Shown here: piece after piece, positions 25,310 through 33,079 of the stretch
Numbering within the stretch: position 1 is the stretch's first letter
Layout: every line of letters starts with the position of its first letter
NCBI RefSeq assembly: GCF_019331805.1
Contig: NZ_JAHBBE010000031.1
Location: 1-33,269, forward strand
Source: Bifidobacterium pongonis
GTDB lineage: Bacteria > Actinomycetota > Actinomycetes > Actinomycetales > Bifidobacteriaceae
Direction: 5' to 3'
DNA length: 33,269 nt
The notes under the pieces: model-generated
What the model was told of the DNA's origin: nothing
The model's database searches: none
Seen by the model: only the letters and a program-made list of their open reading frames with translations
Position numbers and translations under genes: made by a program

Positions 25310-26575
25310 TCATGACGACGCCGGAATGTTCACAACAACACGAAGCCCGCCACCATCCCTGGCTTGAAGCCGTATCGTCCCCTTGTGCAATAACACGATT
25401 TCCTTGGCGATGGACAATCCCAAACCATGGTTCTCCAACGTTCCCGCCGGTCTCTCCGAGGAACCTCGCTCCACGATTCTGCTATTCCTCCCCCTGTTGA
25501 ACGGCGTGAACAAGTCATCGAGATCCACGCCATGCAAATCCACCCCCGTATTCTCGATTACAAGCGTCATCATGCGCGCGCCGGATTGATTGTCCGACTC
25601 AGGGGCTTCTCCAGCGGATACCCATATCATTCCGCCAGCCACGTTATGCTGCACGGCATTAAGCAACAGATTCTTCACCAGCTGAGCGAACAGCAGAGGA
25701 TCAGCCTGCATTCGAACATCATCCAACCGTTTATGCAAGGTTAGTCCCCTCGGAATTCCGCCATCGAAAAGTGTCGTAATCACTTCTTCGACAACGGCAC
25801 TCACGGCAATGTTCGACAGCTCTCCTCTCTCCAGTTGCTGCACTTTGGCCAAATCCAGAAGTCGACCGACCAAGGCGATGCACGATCTATTGGAAGCCAG
25901 AGCCTTCTCGACGAAAGGAAGGGCCTTATCATCCAGCAAGCCGTTATGCACCGGTATTTCCAACGCAGTGGATGTTGCCGTCAACGGGTTTTTGAGTTCA
26001 TGCGACGCATCGGCTATGAATCGTTTCTCCCTGGCAATGGCGGCATTGACATCACCGATTGCGTCATTGTAGGCACCGGCTATCACGGATGCGGCATCGT
26101 TCTCCTCGGGAATTTGTATGGGATGCCGCGACAGGTTGGAATCCGAAGCTCGTATCTGTTGCGCGACCGTATCAATCCTGCGCTGCGAATGAGTGCATAT
26201 GCTCCACGTAGCTATGGCCGACAACGTTCCGAATATCAGAATCGGCACCACGCTGGTGAGAAGCAACAGATTACGGGCCGTATCGTTGCCCCGGGAAGCG
26301 GTGACGGCGAATCCGCCAGTATGGGCGCCGTTCCCTGTCAAAACATAGGCACCGCCTGACGAAGGACCGGCGGAATCATGTTGCTGGTACTGTTCATCGG
26401 CAGCATATTCCGGCGCGAAACGCCCTACGGTCACCGTATCGATCTGCCGGTCGACGATAACGAATGTCGCCACGGAGACAATCACCGTCAGCGCGACGAA
26501 TACAGACACGATGATCGCAACAAGTCTCCTCCGCGTGGACCACCGGAAGCGCATATCCCCTTTCGTTCCTTTCAT
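25310..26575 (-). CDS. Sensor histidine kinase of a two-component system
   Basis: A 421-residue membrane kinase. TM1 is at about 17-41 and TM2 at 103-126, enclosing a small extracytoplasmic region of about 60 residues. A HAMP-like stretch leads to the H-box ADASHELKNPLTA with the phospho-accepting histidine H192. The catalytic domain has the N-box LVKNLLLNAVQHN and the G2 box HGLGLSIAKEI. The ATG overlaps the stop of the response regulator gene (ATGA), indicating translational coupling; a second ATG seven codons on is possible. The small outer loop suggests sensing of membrane or envelope stress, or of its partner ABC transporter. The divergent lipoprotein/ABC operon is the probable target. 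The signal is unknown. Confidence 0.92.
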   Translation of the reverse strand: MKGTKGDMRFRWSTRRRLVAIIVSVFVALTVIVSVATFVIVDRQIDTVTVGRFAPEYAADEQYQQHDSAGPSSGGAYVLTGNGAHTGGFAVTASRGNDTARNLLLLTSVVPILIFGTLSAIATWSICTHSQRRIDTVAQQIRASDSNLSRHPIQIPEENDAASVIAGAYNDAIGDVNAAIAREKRFIADASHELKNPLTATSTALEIPVHNGLLDDKALPFVEKALASNRSCIALVGRLLDLAKVQQLERGELSNIAVSAVVEEVITTLFDGGIPRGLTLHKRLDDVRMQADPLLFAQLVKNLLLNAVQHNVAGGMIWVSAGEAPESDNQSGARMMTLVIENTGVDLHGVDLDDLFTPFNRGRNSRIVERGSSERPAGTLENHGLGLSIAKEIVLLHKGTIRLQARDGGGLRVVVNIPASS

Positions 26576-27228
26576 GGAATCCGATACCCCTGCCCGGGAA
26601 TCGTCTCAATGAAATCAGGAATGCCGATTTTCGTCCGCAACGCATAAATGGTGGTTTTGACGATTCCCCTGGTATGGGCATGGTCGTCATGCCATATCTC
26701 CTTGTATAGCCTTTCCGTGCTCACCACGCCGCCGTTCGCTTCTATCAACGTTCTCAGCACGGCCAGCTCCCTTGCTCCGAACCTCAGCCTTCGTCCCTCG
26801 ACCGTGACGATACCTGTATGGAAGTCCGCCTTGAACGCCCCGCGGCGGAACACCGAATCATGAGCCAGGCTTTTTCTGCGCCGTACCGCGTTGACCCTCG
26901 CCAACAGAACGGCGTAGTCGAAGGGCTTCGTCAGGTAGTCGTCGGCGCCGAGATTCAGACCTTGGACGATGTCTTCCGTCTGCGCGGAGGCTGTAAGCAT
27001 CAACACATACGTGGCATCGTGCCGCTCGCTCAGCATACGCGCTATGTCATCGCCATGCACTCCTGGAAGATCACGATCCAGTATGACCATATCGTATCCG
27101 CCGTTATTCAGTTCCTCGACGGCGTCGCGCCCGTCGTATACAGCTTTGGTCTGCAGGCCTTCCATGCTCAATCCCATGTCGATGACATCGGCCAGATTCG
27201 CATTGTCCTCCACGATCAGAACTCGCAC
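26572..27228 (-). CDS. OmpR/PhoB-family response regulator
   Basis: A 218-residue DNA-binding regulator paired with the kinase downstream. The receiver domain starts MRVLIVEDNANLADVI, with phospho-acceptor D51 in VILDRDLPG, T79 in MLTAS and K101 in LTKPFDY. A winged-helix DNA-binding domain follows from about 125, ending TIYALRTKIGIPDFIETIPGQGYRIP. I start at the GTG at 27228, which has AAAAGGGTGG at good spacing and gives the usual family N-terminus. An ATG at 27246 and a GTG at 27258 are alternatives. Direct repeats with 11-bp spacing lie just upstream. It should control the divergent operon and probably itself. Confidence 0.92.
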   Translation of the reverse strand: MRVLIVEDNANLADVIDMGLSMEGLQTKAVYDGRDAVEELNNGGYDMVILDRDLPGVHGDDIARMLSERHDATYVLMLTASAQTEDIVQGLNLGADDYLTKPFDYAVLLARVNAVRRRKSLAHDSVFRRGAFKADFHTGIVTVEGRRLRFGARELAVLRTLIEANGGVVSTERLYKEIWHDDHAHTRGIVKTTIYALRTKIGIPDFIETIPGQGYRIP

Positions 27229-27282
27229 AGCCACCACCCTTTTCATTGTGTGACTCACACCTTAGCAGTCACGAACAGCAAG

Positions 27283-27308
27283 GTCAGGAATAGGTCAGAT
27301 TCCGTCAG
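27283..27308. promoter_or_regulatory. GTCAG direct repeats, candidate response-regulator site
   Basis: Three GTCAG motifs start at 27283, 27294 and 27304, spaced 11 and 10 bp, each followed by a GAAT/ATTCC/TTCC-like half. One-helical-turn spacing is typical of OmpR-family binding sites. They lie 55-80 bp upstream of the response regulator start. Confidence 0.45.
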
Positions 27309-27360
27309 TTCCAAGGCAAAAACCGCGTCGCGCCGCAGCTTGTTCCCTATGTTTCCGAAA

Positions 27361-27409
27361 GGTGGGGTTCCTCCACCAAAGTTCCGCCAAAGTTCCGCCG
27401 AGTTCTACC
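27361..27409. promoter_or_regulatory. AAAGTTCCGCC 11-bp direct repeats and adjacent hairpin
   Basis: AAAGTTCCGCC occurs exactly twice (27378-27388, 27389-27399) followed by GAGTTCTACC (27400-27409). A GGTGGGG..CCTCCACC inverted repeat (27361-27377) abuts them. They lie just before the lipoprotein gene and may be a second regulator-binding array or part of the mRNA leader. Confidence 0.4.
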
Positions 27410-27433
27410 GAAGCCTGCTGAAAGGAATGCATC

Positions 27434-28060
27434 ATGTCCAAACCACTACGCATTGTTCTCATCTCCGGAATCGTTTGCCTGCTGCTGCCGCTAAGCGCCT
27501 GCTCGGCAAATACAGCAAGCAAAACCGAATCTCCATCCGCCACCGAAAGCTCCGAAACAACCGCATCGTATGAGTCGCAGCTGCGGCAAGCGCTGCAATC
27601 AGCGACCAGCGATTTCGAGAGACAAGCCCTTAAGAAGGCGATCAAAACAGGGAGAATCAGCGATTCGGACTATCGCGAAGCCAACGAGAAATACCAGCAG
27701 TGCATGATTTCCAAAGGAGATCCGATAACGTTCACTACGGATCAATCCACCGGTCTGATGCAGGAAAGCATGGACGTTGACGATCAGAACTACGATTCCG
27801 ACAAAGTGAATTCGGACAGCATCACCTGTGCCAAGGGAACGAATCTGCTCATTCGTGATCTTTACGAACGGATGACCACCAATCCTTCGAATTCCGACGA
27901 AATCGAGCTGATCGTAAGCTGTCTGAAGCGCAGGAAGCTGGTGCCTGATTCGTTTACCAAGCAGGATTACCTTACGGAATCCTCCAAGCCGGACGGCAGT
28001 TCGAAGCTGGACACCAGCTCAGAGCAGTTCTCGCAATGCCTGGCAAACCCGAATAAGTGA
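27434..28060 (+). CDS. Secreted lipoprotein of the ABC operon, unknown family
   Basis: A 208-residue protein with a classical lipoprotein signal: positively charged start, hydrophobic core IVLISGIVCLLLPL and lipobox LSAC with the lipidated cysteine C23. A serine/threonine-rich linker (24-47) follows, then a mostly helical, charged domain of about 160 residues. The mature part has four further cysteines (near CMISK, ITCAK, SCLKR, QCLAN), which could form two disulfides. I do not recognise a named family. GAAAGGA lies seven bases before the ATG. It is first in a four-gene operon with a peptidoglycan-binding adaptor, an ABC ATPase and a permease, so it is probably a substrate-handling or accessory subunit on the outer face of the membrane. 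Confidence 0.85.
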   Translation: MSKPLRIVLISGIVCLLLPLSACSANTASKTESPSATESSETTASYESQLRQALQSATSDFERQALKKAIKTGRISDSDYREANEKYQQCMISKGDPITFTTDQSTGLMQESMDVDDQNYDSDKVNSDSITCAKGTNLLIRDLYERMTTNPSNSDEIELIVSCLKRRKLVPDSFTKQDYLTESSKPDGSSKLDTSSEQFSQCLANPNK

Positions 28061-28075
28061 GGATACGCACGCTCC

Positions 28076-29140
28076 ATGTTCTCCTCGTTCGCCAAAGCCT
28101 TCAGAACCCACGGCATGGGATTCGCCGCCATGTGTATGGTCGCCTGTCTCTGCGCCGGCGCCGGGCTCGCCATTGGGCTCACTCATTCCGGCACACCAAC
28201 TTCGCTCGAACCGTCGTCAAGCACGGGGAATCTTCCCCTACGCACCGAACATTTCGACGATGAACGCACCATAACGCTACAAGTCTCCTCATTGCAGGCA
28301 CAAAGCATACCGTTCGGGAGAACCGGGCAGATCACGCAAGTTTCGTGCCCCGCGGATGGCGTGATCGCTTCAGGCTCCCGGGAATACGATATGGACGGAA
28401 CCCCGCTGGTGACCTTATACACGGAGACACCGCTATACCGCGATCTTTCCTTCGGAGATACGGGCTCCGATGTCAAAGCCCTGCAACACGAACTGGCACG
28501 GCTCGGATACGGGGCAACGCAAACAGGGGTCTTCGATTGGAACACCTGGGACTCATGGCGCCGACTCTACGCAGAATACGGGGGCAGCATACAAGACAAG
28601 ACATTCGACAAAACACTCGTGATCTGGATACCCGGCGAGAATCTGGCCTCCACCGGTTGTGCCGCCAAGTTAGGGGCGACGATATCCGACGACTCCTCCG
28701 CTGCGGCGTTCACAACCGCTGAGGGAATCCAGTCGATCAAAGCGGCAACACTACCGACGGATCGGCTGACCGGCGAACGTGTTATCACAATCAACGGTCG
28801 GGACTATCCCATCGGTGATGACGGCACCGTGACTGATCAGGATGCCATCAAGGCGATGGCATCCTGGGAAGGGTACACGGGGAACCGCAAGGACGGGGAA
28901 CAGACCACCGATGTCTCCGTAAGTTATCGTCTCAAACAGGCGGTTGACGTGTATTCCGTGCCCGCGGAATCGCTTGTCGGCCTTACGCAGTCGGACGGCT
29001 GCGTCGTCAGCGGCAATGGGACGATCAGAAGAATCCACATCGTTGGCAGTTCGTTGGGACGCACGTTGATTACCTTGAACGGCAAAGCACCGGCCAGCAT
29101 TCAGGCGAATCCGGAGAGGAAAAGCTGCGATGCACATTGA
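28076..29140 (+). CDS. Membrane-anchored periplasmic-adaptor-like protein with peptidoglycan-binding domain
   Basis: A 354-residue protein with one N-terminal membrane segment (about 14-36) and an outside portion. Residues 75-118 look like half of a barrel-sandwich (HlyD/MacA-type) domain, with G..TQVSCPADGVIASG. Residues 120-168 form a PG_binding_1 domain (YRDLSFGDTGSDVKALQHELARLGYG in family terms). Later residues 210-340 complete the barrel region. This insertion of a PG-binding domain into an adaptor core is typical of actinobacterial MacA-like proteins encoded with FtsX-type ABC transporters. The gene starts 15 bp after the lipoprotein stop, with only a weak Shine-Dalgarno, and its end overlaps the ATPase gene by 11 bp. 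It probably links the transporter to the cell wall. Confidence 0.82.
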   Translation: MFSSFAKAFRTHGMGFAAMCMVACLCAGAGLAIGLTHSGTPTSLEPSSSTGNLPLRTEHFDDERTITLQVSSLQAQSIPFGRTGQITQVSCPADGVIASGSREYDMDGTPLVTLYTETPLYRDLSFGDTGSDVKALQHELARLGYGATQTGVFDWNTWDSWRRLYAEYGGSIQDKTFDKTLVIWIPGENLASTGCAAKLGATISDDSSAAAFTTAEGIQSIKAATLPTDRLTGERVITINGRDYPIGDDGTVTDQDAIKAMASWEGYTGNRKDGEQTTDVSVSYRLKQAVDVYSVPAESLVGLTQSDGCVVSGNGTIRRIHIVGSSLGRTLITLNGKAPASIQANPERKSCDAH

Positions 29141-29732
29141 GCTGCACCATATCGGACACCACTACGGTAATGGACCGCTACTGTTTCATGATTTGAATGC
29201 GATGCTTCTTCCCGGTCATGTCTATGCGCTTACCGGGCCAAGCGGATCGGGCAAATCGACGTTGCTGGGCATCATCGCCGGTTGGATACAACCGACAGAC
29301 GGTAGCGTCATCGCACAGAATGTGACATCGATGCGATGGGTGCTTCAAAATCCGCACGGCACACCGCGACGCACCGTATTGGATCATGTCGTGCTTCCTC
29401 TGCTCGCCAAGGGGCTCACCCGTGCGCAGGCCGAGCGAGAGGCGCTTCCGTTATTGCGCCAATTCGGATTGGATGTCGTGGCCGATCACCGATTTTCCGA
29501 GCTTTCCGGAGGTGAGGCGCAGCGTCTTATGCTTGCCCGTGCTTTCGCGGCACATCCTTCACTGATGCTGGTCGACGAGCCCACCGCCCAGCTCGACATC
29601 CATACCGCGGCAACGGTCAGCGACACGCTGACCAGCATTGCGCAAACCGACACCATCGTCGTCGTTTCCACGCATGACCTCCGAACCCGTGACGCCTGCA
29701 CCGACATCATCGACCTGGAGCGTTTCCAATGA
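29130..29732 (+). CDS. ABC transporter ATP-binding protein (MacB/LolD-like)
   Basis: A compact 200-residue ATPase with all motifs: Walker A GPSGSGKST at 36-44, Q-loop Q73, signature LSGGEAQ at 125-131, Walker B LMLVDEP ending at 151, D-loop and H-loop H182 in STHD. Its size and motif spacing fit the MacB/LolD/FtsE group that pairs with FtsX-type permeases. Its start overlaps the adaptor gene and its stop overlaps the permease start (ATGA), so the three are translated together. It drives the permease encoded next. Confidence 0.94.
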   Translation: MHIELHHIGHHYGNGPLLFHDLNAMLLPGHVYALTGPSGSGKSTLLGIIAGWIQPTDGSVIAQNVTSMRWVLQNPHGTPRRTVLDHVVLPLLAKGLTRAQAEREALPLLRQFGLDVVADHRFSELSGGEAQRLMLARAFAAHPSLMLVDEPTAQLDIHTAATVSDTLTSIAQTDTIVVVSTHDLRTRDACTDIIDLERFQ

Positions 29733-30811
29733 GATTATCTTCCGTCTGTTCCGAAGCTTGGCGCAGCATACTCAGCGGTTCCTCACATTGCGTCCTCACC
29801 ATTCTGGCTCTCACCCTTCTTGTTGTCGGATCATCCTCTTTTGAAATTTCAACATCATCGAACATTCTTCACCAAGCCAGCCAATACAAGGCTTCAGGCG
29901 GAAACATCATGGTGCTCAATGCCGAAGGCGGGGTGGACGGGCAGGCTTGCGAGCGTCTGTCCGAGCTTAACGACGTGCAAGCGTCCGGAGCGATCAAGGA
30001 GAGCGAGCAGCTGATCGCGTCGGCGCTGCCCGACACCAAGATTCCCGGCTATGCCGTCACACCTGGTTTCGCACGCGTGCTGCATGCGAAAGAACAGGAC
30101 GAATCGCAGGGCGTGCTTGTCCCAAATGAACTTGCAAAGACATTGGGGCTTCGGGCAGGAAGCACACTTGCGCTGAAAGACGGAAGGCAAGCTTATGTTC
30201 GGGGAACCTACGCGTACCCCAATGACGGACGCACCCCCGGGTATTCGTATGCGGTCCTTTCCCCCACTGCCCCCAGCGGCACATTCGATTCGTGCTGGGT
30301 CAGCGTATGGCCGCAGACGGATTCCGCCGAGAACGCTATCTGGTCGGCGCTCACGCCGTCGGCGAAATCCGATAAGGATAGTTCGATCACGCTAGGGCAG
30401 CTCAATTCATCGTTGGGTGAGAGGTTTAACGGGCAATCCCTATATCGTGATCGTTCAACCGCTTTTCTTCCTGCAGCTGCGGCATGCATGGGAGCCGCTT
30501 TAGGCTACGCGGTGACCCGCAGTCGCCGTCTGGAACTCGCGTCCGCGTTGCACTGCGGTATATCGAAACCCGCTTTGCTGCTGCAGATATGTCTTGAATC
30601 CGGCATTGTTATCATGGTGTCCGCCGCGATTTCCGTTCCGATATCCTTTGCGGAAGTCACGCAGTGCATTGACGGAATAGACAGGCAACAAGTGCTTCTC
30701 ACCGCTCTATGTCCGATTCTCACCGGATGCGCATCACTGCTGCTGGGAGCCGAAGTAGGTGCATTCGCAATTAAGGAAAATCATCTCTTCATGTTCTTCA
30801 AAGAACGATAG
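29729..30811 (+). CDS. FtsX/MacB-type ABC permease
   Basis: A 360-residue protein with four predicted membrane segments: one near the N-terminus (about 20-37) and three near the C-terminus (about 246-265, 280-305 and 313-340). A large extracytoplasmic domain of about 200 residues lies between. This is the four-helix MacB/FtsX layout, in which ATP hydrolysis moves the outer domain instead of transporting through a channel. Two cysteines in the outer domain (ACERL, DSCWV) could form a disulfide. With the cognate adaptor and lipoprotein it probably works as a mechanotransmission device or an exporter of an antimicrobial or peptide. The exact substrate cannot be read. It is the last gene of the operon; a palindromic element begins 15 bp after its stop. 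Confidence 0.86.
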   Translation: MRLSSVCSEAWRSILSGSSHCVLTILALTLLVVGSSSFEISTSSNILHQASQYKASGGNIMVLNAEGGVDGQACERLSELNDVQASGAIKESEQLIASALPDTKIPGYAVTPGFARVLHAKEQDESQGVLVPNELAKTLGLRAGSTLALKDGRQAYVRGTYAYPNDGRTPGYSYAVLSPTAPSGTFDSCWVSVWPQTDSAENAIWSALTPSAKSDKDSSITLGQLNSSLGERFNGQSLYRDRSTAFLPAAAACMGAALGYAVTRSRRLELASALHCGISKPALLLQICLESGIVIMVSAAISVPISFAEVTQCIDGIDRQQVLLTALCPILTGCASLLLGAEVGAFAIKENHLFMFFKER

Positions 30812-30825
30812 CGGCATAGCAAAGC

Positions 30826-30997
30826 AGAAGCCGGAAACGAGGCTACTTCGCTTATTTGTGGCAGATTTGGGGGTTGGGATTTTGCCAGGTGGCTTATATA
30901 TGGCACTCAGAGTGCGATACGCCAAGTACGAACCGCGGAATTGCAACGCTCGTACTCGGGGTACAGCGAAAAAGATGCCACAAACAAGCGAGATAGC
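30826..30997 (+). mobile_element. MITE-like palindromic element, copy 2 (shortened)
   Basis: About 125 bp (30826 to about 30950) match copy 1 with few differences and the same orientation, including GGCTACTTCGCTTATTTGTG and AGGTGGCTTATATATGGCA. The right half is shortened: it lacks the perfect inner arm and ends with GCCACAAACAAGCGAGATAGC, which still pairs with the left outer arm. It follows the permease stop by 15 bp. Together with copy 1 it brackets the two-component/ABC module. Confidence 0.8.
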
Positions 30998-31343
30998 GTC
31001 ACGCTCCAGCCTGACCACAGATCAAAAACCTGCTTCTCTGGGCGAAATAGCACCCACATGGGGATAAACCCTATAACCGGATGAAGGATTCCATCAAAAA
31101 GCGGAACGCCTATTCGTTACGTCATAATCATTGGCCAGCGCTTGACATGTACAGCGTCTACCCACTAGACACTCGAACCCAACCTTCTCTCATATGGCCC
31201 ATGAACTTGCGCTGACAGCAGTTTTTCGAGCCAGCATCATAGACAAGTCAGCAACAGCCAAGCATGGTCGAGATTGACATCACCAGCATATTCAACGACT
31301 GATGAATGTCCGCAGGAAGGAACTCCATCGAGAGAGGATCTGT
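30998..31343. other. Non-coding gap, no feature recognised
   Basis: This 346-bp stretch lies between the second palindromic element and the EcsC-family gene stop. It is lower in GC than the housekeeping region. A TTGACA at 31142 with a weak TAGACA 18 bp downstream resembles a promoter, but no gene follows it. No tRNA-like cloverleaf was found. Confidence 0.4.
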
Positions 31344-32393
31344 TCAATACTTTTTAACCGATACATCAACAGCTTCAGCGATGCCATCGGATGTCAACTG
31401 AATAATGCGTTCCTCCTTCTCCACTAGGAAACGCTTGCGGTAGAACTTCTCGGCATAGTCAAGAATGACGTTCATCTGATAGGCATCAAGCCCAGCTCCG
31501 ATCACGCCTCCGATGATGGGCACCGCTCGTTGCGCGGTCTTCAGTGTAAGCTTCCGCCCCACCTGTTCAAGAACATTGGTATACACCGTCTTTTCAAGCG
31601 TCTTCCGTCCGGCGTTCTGTACAGCCTTCTTTGCAGCATTGTTGGCAAGTGCTCGCATCTGCGCCATGAGCAATGGCAGACCCGCATGCTGAGCCATTGC
31701 CGTCCACCCCTTTTTAGCCGCTTGTTTGACTGCCGCCATTTCTCCAGCAACCATGATTTTCCCAATCATCATCGAAAGATCACCGGAGCCAGCGAACCCT
31801 GGACTCATCGCGTTCATCAAAACAGCTGACGCGATTTCCATCTCTTCAGAATCATTGCGGACATCGTATCCGTACATCATGGCTATGTTTTGCACCGCAC
31901 GAAAATATAGGAATGTACTGGCCGCCAGATTCGGAATCAGCCCGACTAATCCAACCGCACCCGTCGCGCCGCCTTCTACAGCCGCAAACCCAAGATTCCA
32001 GTTCTTAACATCGTTAACGGCTTTGGAAATGTCATATTCCCTCATGAGACACACTTCGTCCAATGAACAAATCTTGTCATCCGCATGGATTTTGTTCAGC
32101 CGTTCGCAAACGCTATTCTCGTCGATGGTGTATTTCGCAGCCTGCTCTTCAAGTTTCGCGTACGCTGTAGCCACATAGTCCATAATCTGCTTGTACATTT
32201 CGGCTTGGGAAACAGCAGCTCCCATGTTCCCGGCAAGCGTTTTGATCTGTCCGGGAATGGCTCTGGCAATCACATCGCCTGCCTTTTGCACAGGTCCAGG
32301 TTCCAGCATCTTCTCGTAGTCTCGGGTTACCTTGTCAAGACTTTTCTTCTCGCGCAAATCAATAATTGGAGATGGAACATTGTATTTAGTCAT
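31344..32393 (-). CDS. EcsC-family protein
   Basis: A 349-residue protein resembling the EcsC family, named after the third gene of the Bacillus ecs ABC locus; the molecular function is not established. The clearest family block is AAVEGGATGAVGLVGLIPNL at about 137-156 followed by FLYFRAVQNIAMMYGYD (161-177), a glycine-rich amphipathic stretch thought to contact membranes. The C-terminus has another glycine-rich helix (VPIIGGVIGAGLDA). No signal peptide is seen. The ATG of MTKYNV is chosen; AAGG lies ten bases upstream. A GTG 11 codons earlier is possible. The gene is 32 bp downstream of the DUF4230 gene and probably co-transcribed with it. Confidence 0.78.
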   Translation of the reverse strand: MTKYNVPSPIIDLREKKSLDKVTRDYEKMLEPGPVQKAGDVIARAIPGQIKTLAGNMGAAVSQAEMYKQIMDYVATAYAKLEEQAAKYTIDENSVCERLNKIHADDKICSLDEVCLMREYDISKAVNDVKNWNLGFAAVEGGATGAVGLVGLIPNLAASTFLYFRAVQNIAMMYGYDVRNDSEEMEIASAVLMNAMSPGFAGSGDLSMMIGKIMVAGEMAAVKQAAKKGWTAMAQHAGLPLLMAQMRALANNAAKKAVQNAGRKTLEKTVYTNVLEQVGRKLTLKTAQRAVPIIGGVIGAGLDAYQMNVILDYAEKFYRKRFLVEKEERIIQLTSDGIAEAVDVSVKKY

Positions 32394-32425
32394 TGGGTGC
32401 TTACCTTCATGGTCGTGAATGTTCA

Positions 32426-33079
32426 CTACTTACCAGCAAGCTGAACTTGGACCTTGTAGCCGCTCGCTTTGGCAACCTGCGAATACGCTTTCTCCACGAT
32501 TTGCTTGGCCTGCTTATCGGCTTCCTGCAGAAGTTTGCTCTTGGAAGCCTTATCAGCTGCCGACTTCTTGGCATGCTTCAACGCTTCGGCAGTGTCCGTT
32601 ATCTTATTGCCATTGAACAACGAGCTCTCCGAGTCAAAGAAGCGCAACGAGTCGGGATCCACCGACACGGATTGCAACGTGGCCTTGGGCAAGGTAATCG
32701 AAATCGTACGAGTGTCGTCATGCACCTTGATTCCCGCCTTGGCCAAGTCGACGCCTGCACGAATCTCATAACTGTAGAACATCGTGAACTTCTTCTTGTT
32801 CACATGGGCGATGTTCCCCTCGGAGAATTCCTCGAAACCATAATCGTTCTCCTTGGCGGTGGTCAGATCCTGCATCGTCTGCAGCTGACGGGAAACAATC
32901 GTGGTGGTGATTTCAGGCTCAGCCTTCTTCGGATTGAAGATTCCCTCCATTTTGCGGTATCCAACGGCCCCTATCCCCATAAACACCGCAATGGCAACGA
33001 TGAGCACAATCACCTTCGTCTTGGTGCTCATGCTTCCCATCGGGTTCCTCATAGAACTCTTTCTGGAATTCCTAGGCAT
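32426..33079 (-). CDS. DUF4230-domain membrane protein
   Basis: A 217-residue protein with a basic N-terminus (MPRNSRKSSMRNPMG), one membrane helix at about 22-40 and an extracytoplasmic domain. The outer domain contains TTTIVSRQLQTMQDLTT and KKKFTMFYSYEIRAGVDL, which match the DUF4230 family. The function of that family is unknown; members are single-pass envelope proteins. The C-terminal quarter is a lysine/alanine-rich helix. The start is the ATG after AGGAAAGAG; an upstream extension of 53 codons is rejected because it has no membrane-compatible sequence and lies over a promoter-like region. It leads an operon with the EcsC-family gene. Confidence 0.8.
   Translation of the reverse strand: MPRNSRKSSMRNPMGSMSTKTKVIVLIVAIAVFMGIGAVGYRKMEGIFNPKKAEPEITTTIVSRQLQTMQDLTTAKENDYGFEEFSEGNIAHVNKKKFTMFYSYEIRAGVDLAKAGIKVHDDTRTISITLPKATLQSVSVDPDSLRFFDSESSLFNGNKITDTAEALKHAKKSAADKASKSKLLQEADKQAKQIVEKAYSQVAKASGYKVQVQLAGK

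Noticed and set aside
30734..31018. Small ORF shared by the two MITE-like copies (SAIYKPPGKIPTP reading)
   Set aside because: The frame is conserved because the DNA element is repeated; it runs through the palindrome in both copies with different ends and no ribosome binding site.
31142..31171. TTGACA / TAGACA promoter-like pair in the gap after the second palindromic element
   Set aside because: The -10 is weak, spacing is 18, and no gene or RNA follows on that strand.
31190..31260. Possible tRNA near a TTCGAGCC-like string
   Set aside because: No acceptor stem, D-loop or anticodon arm can be folded around it.
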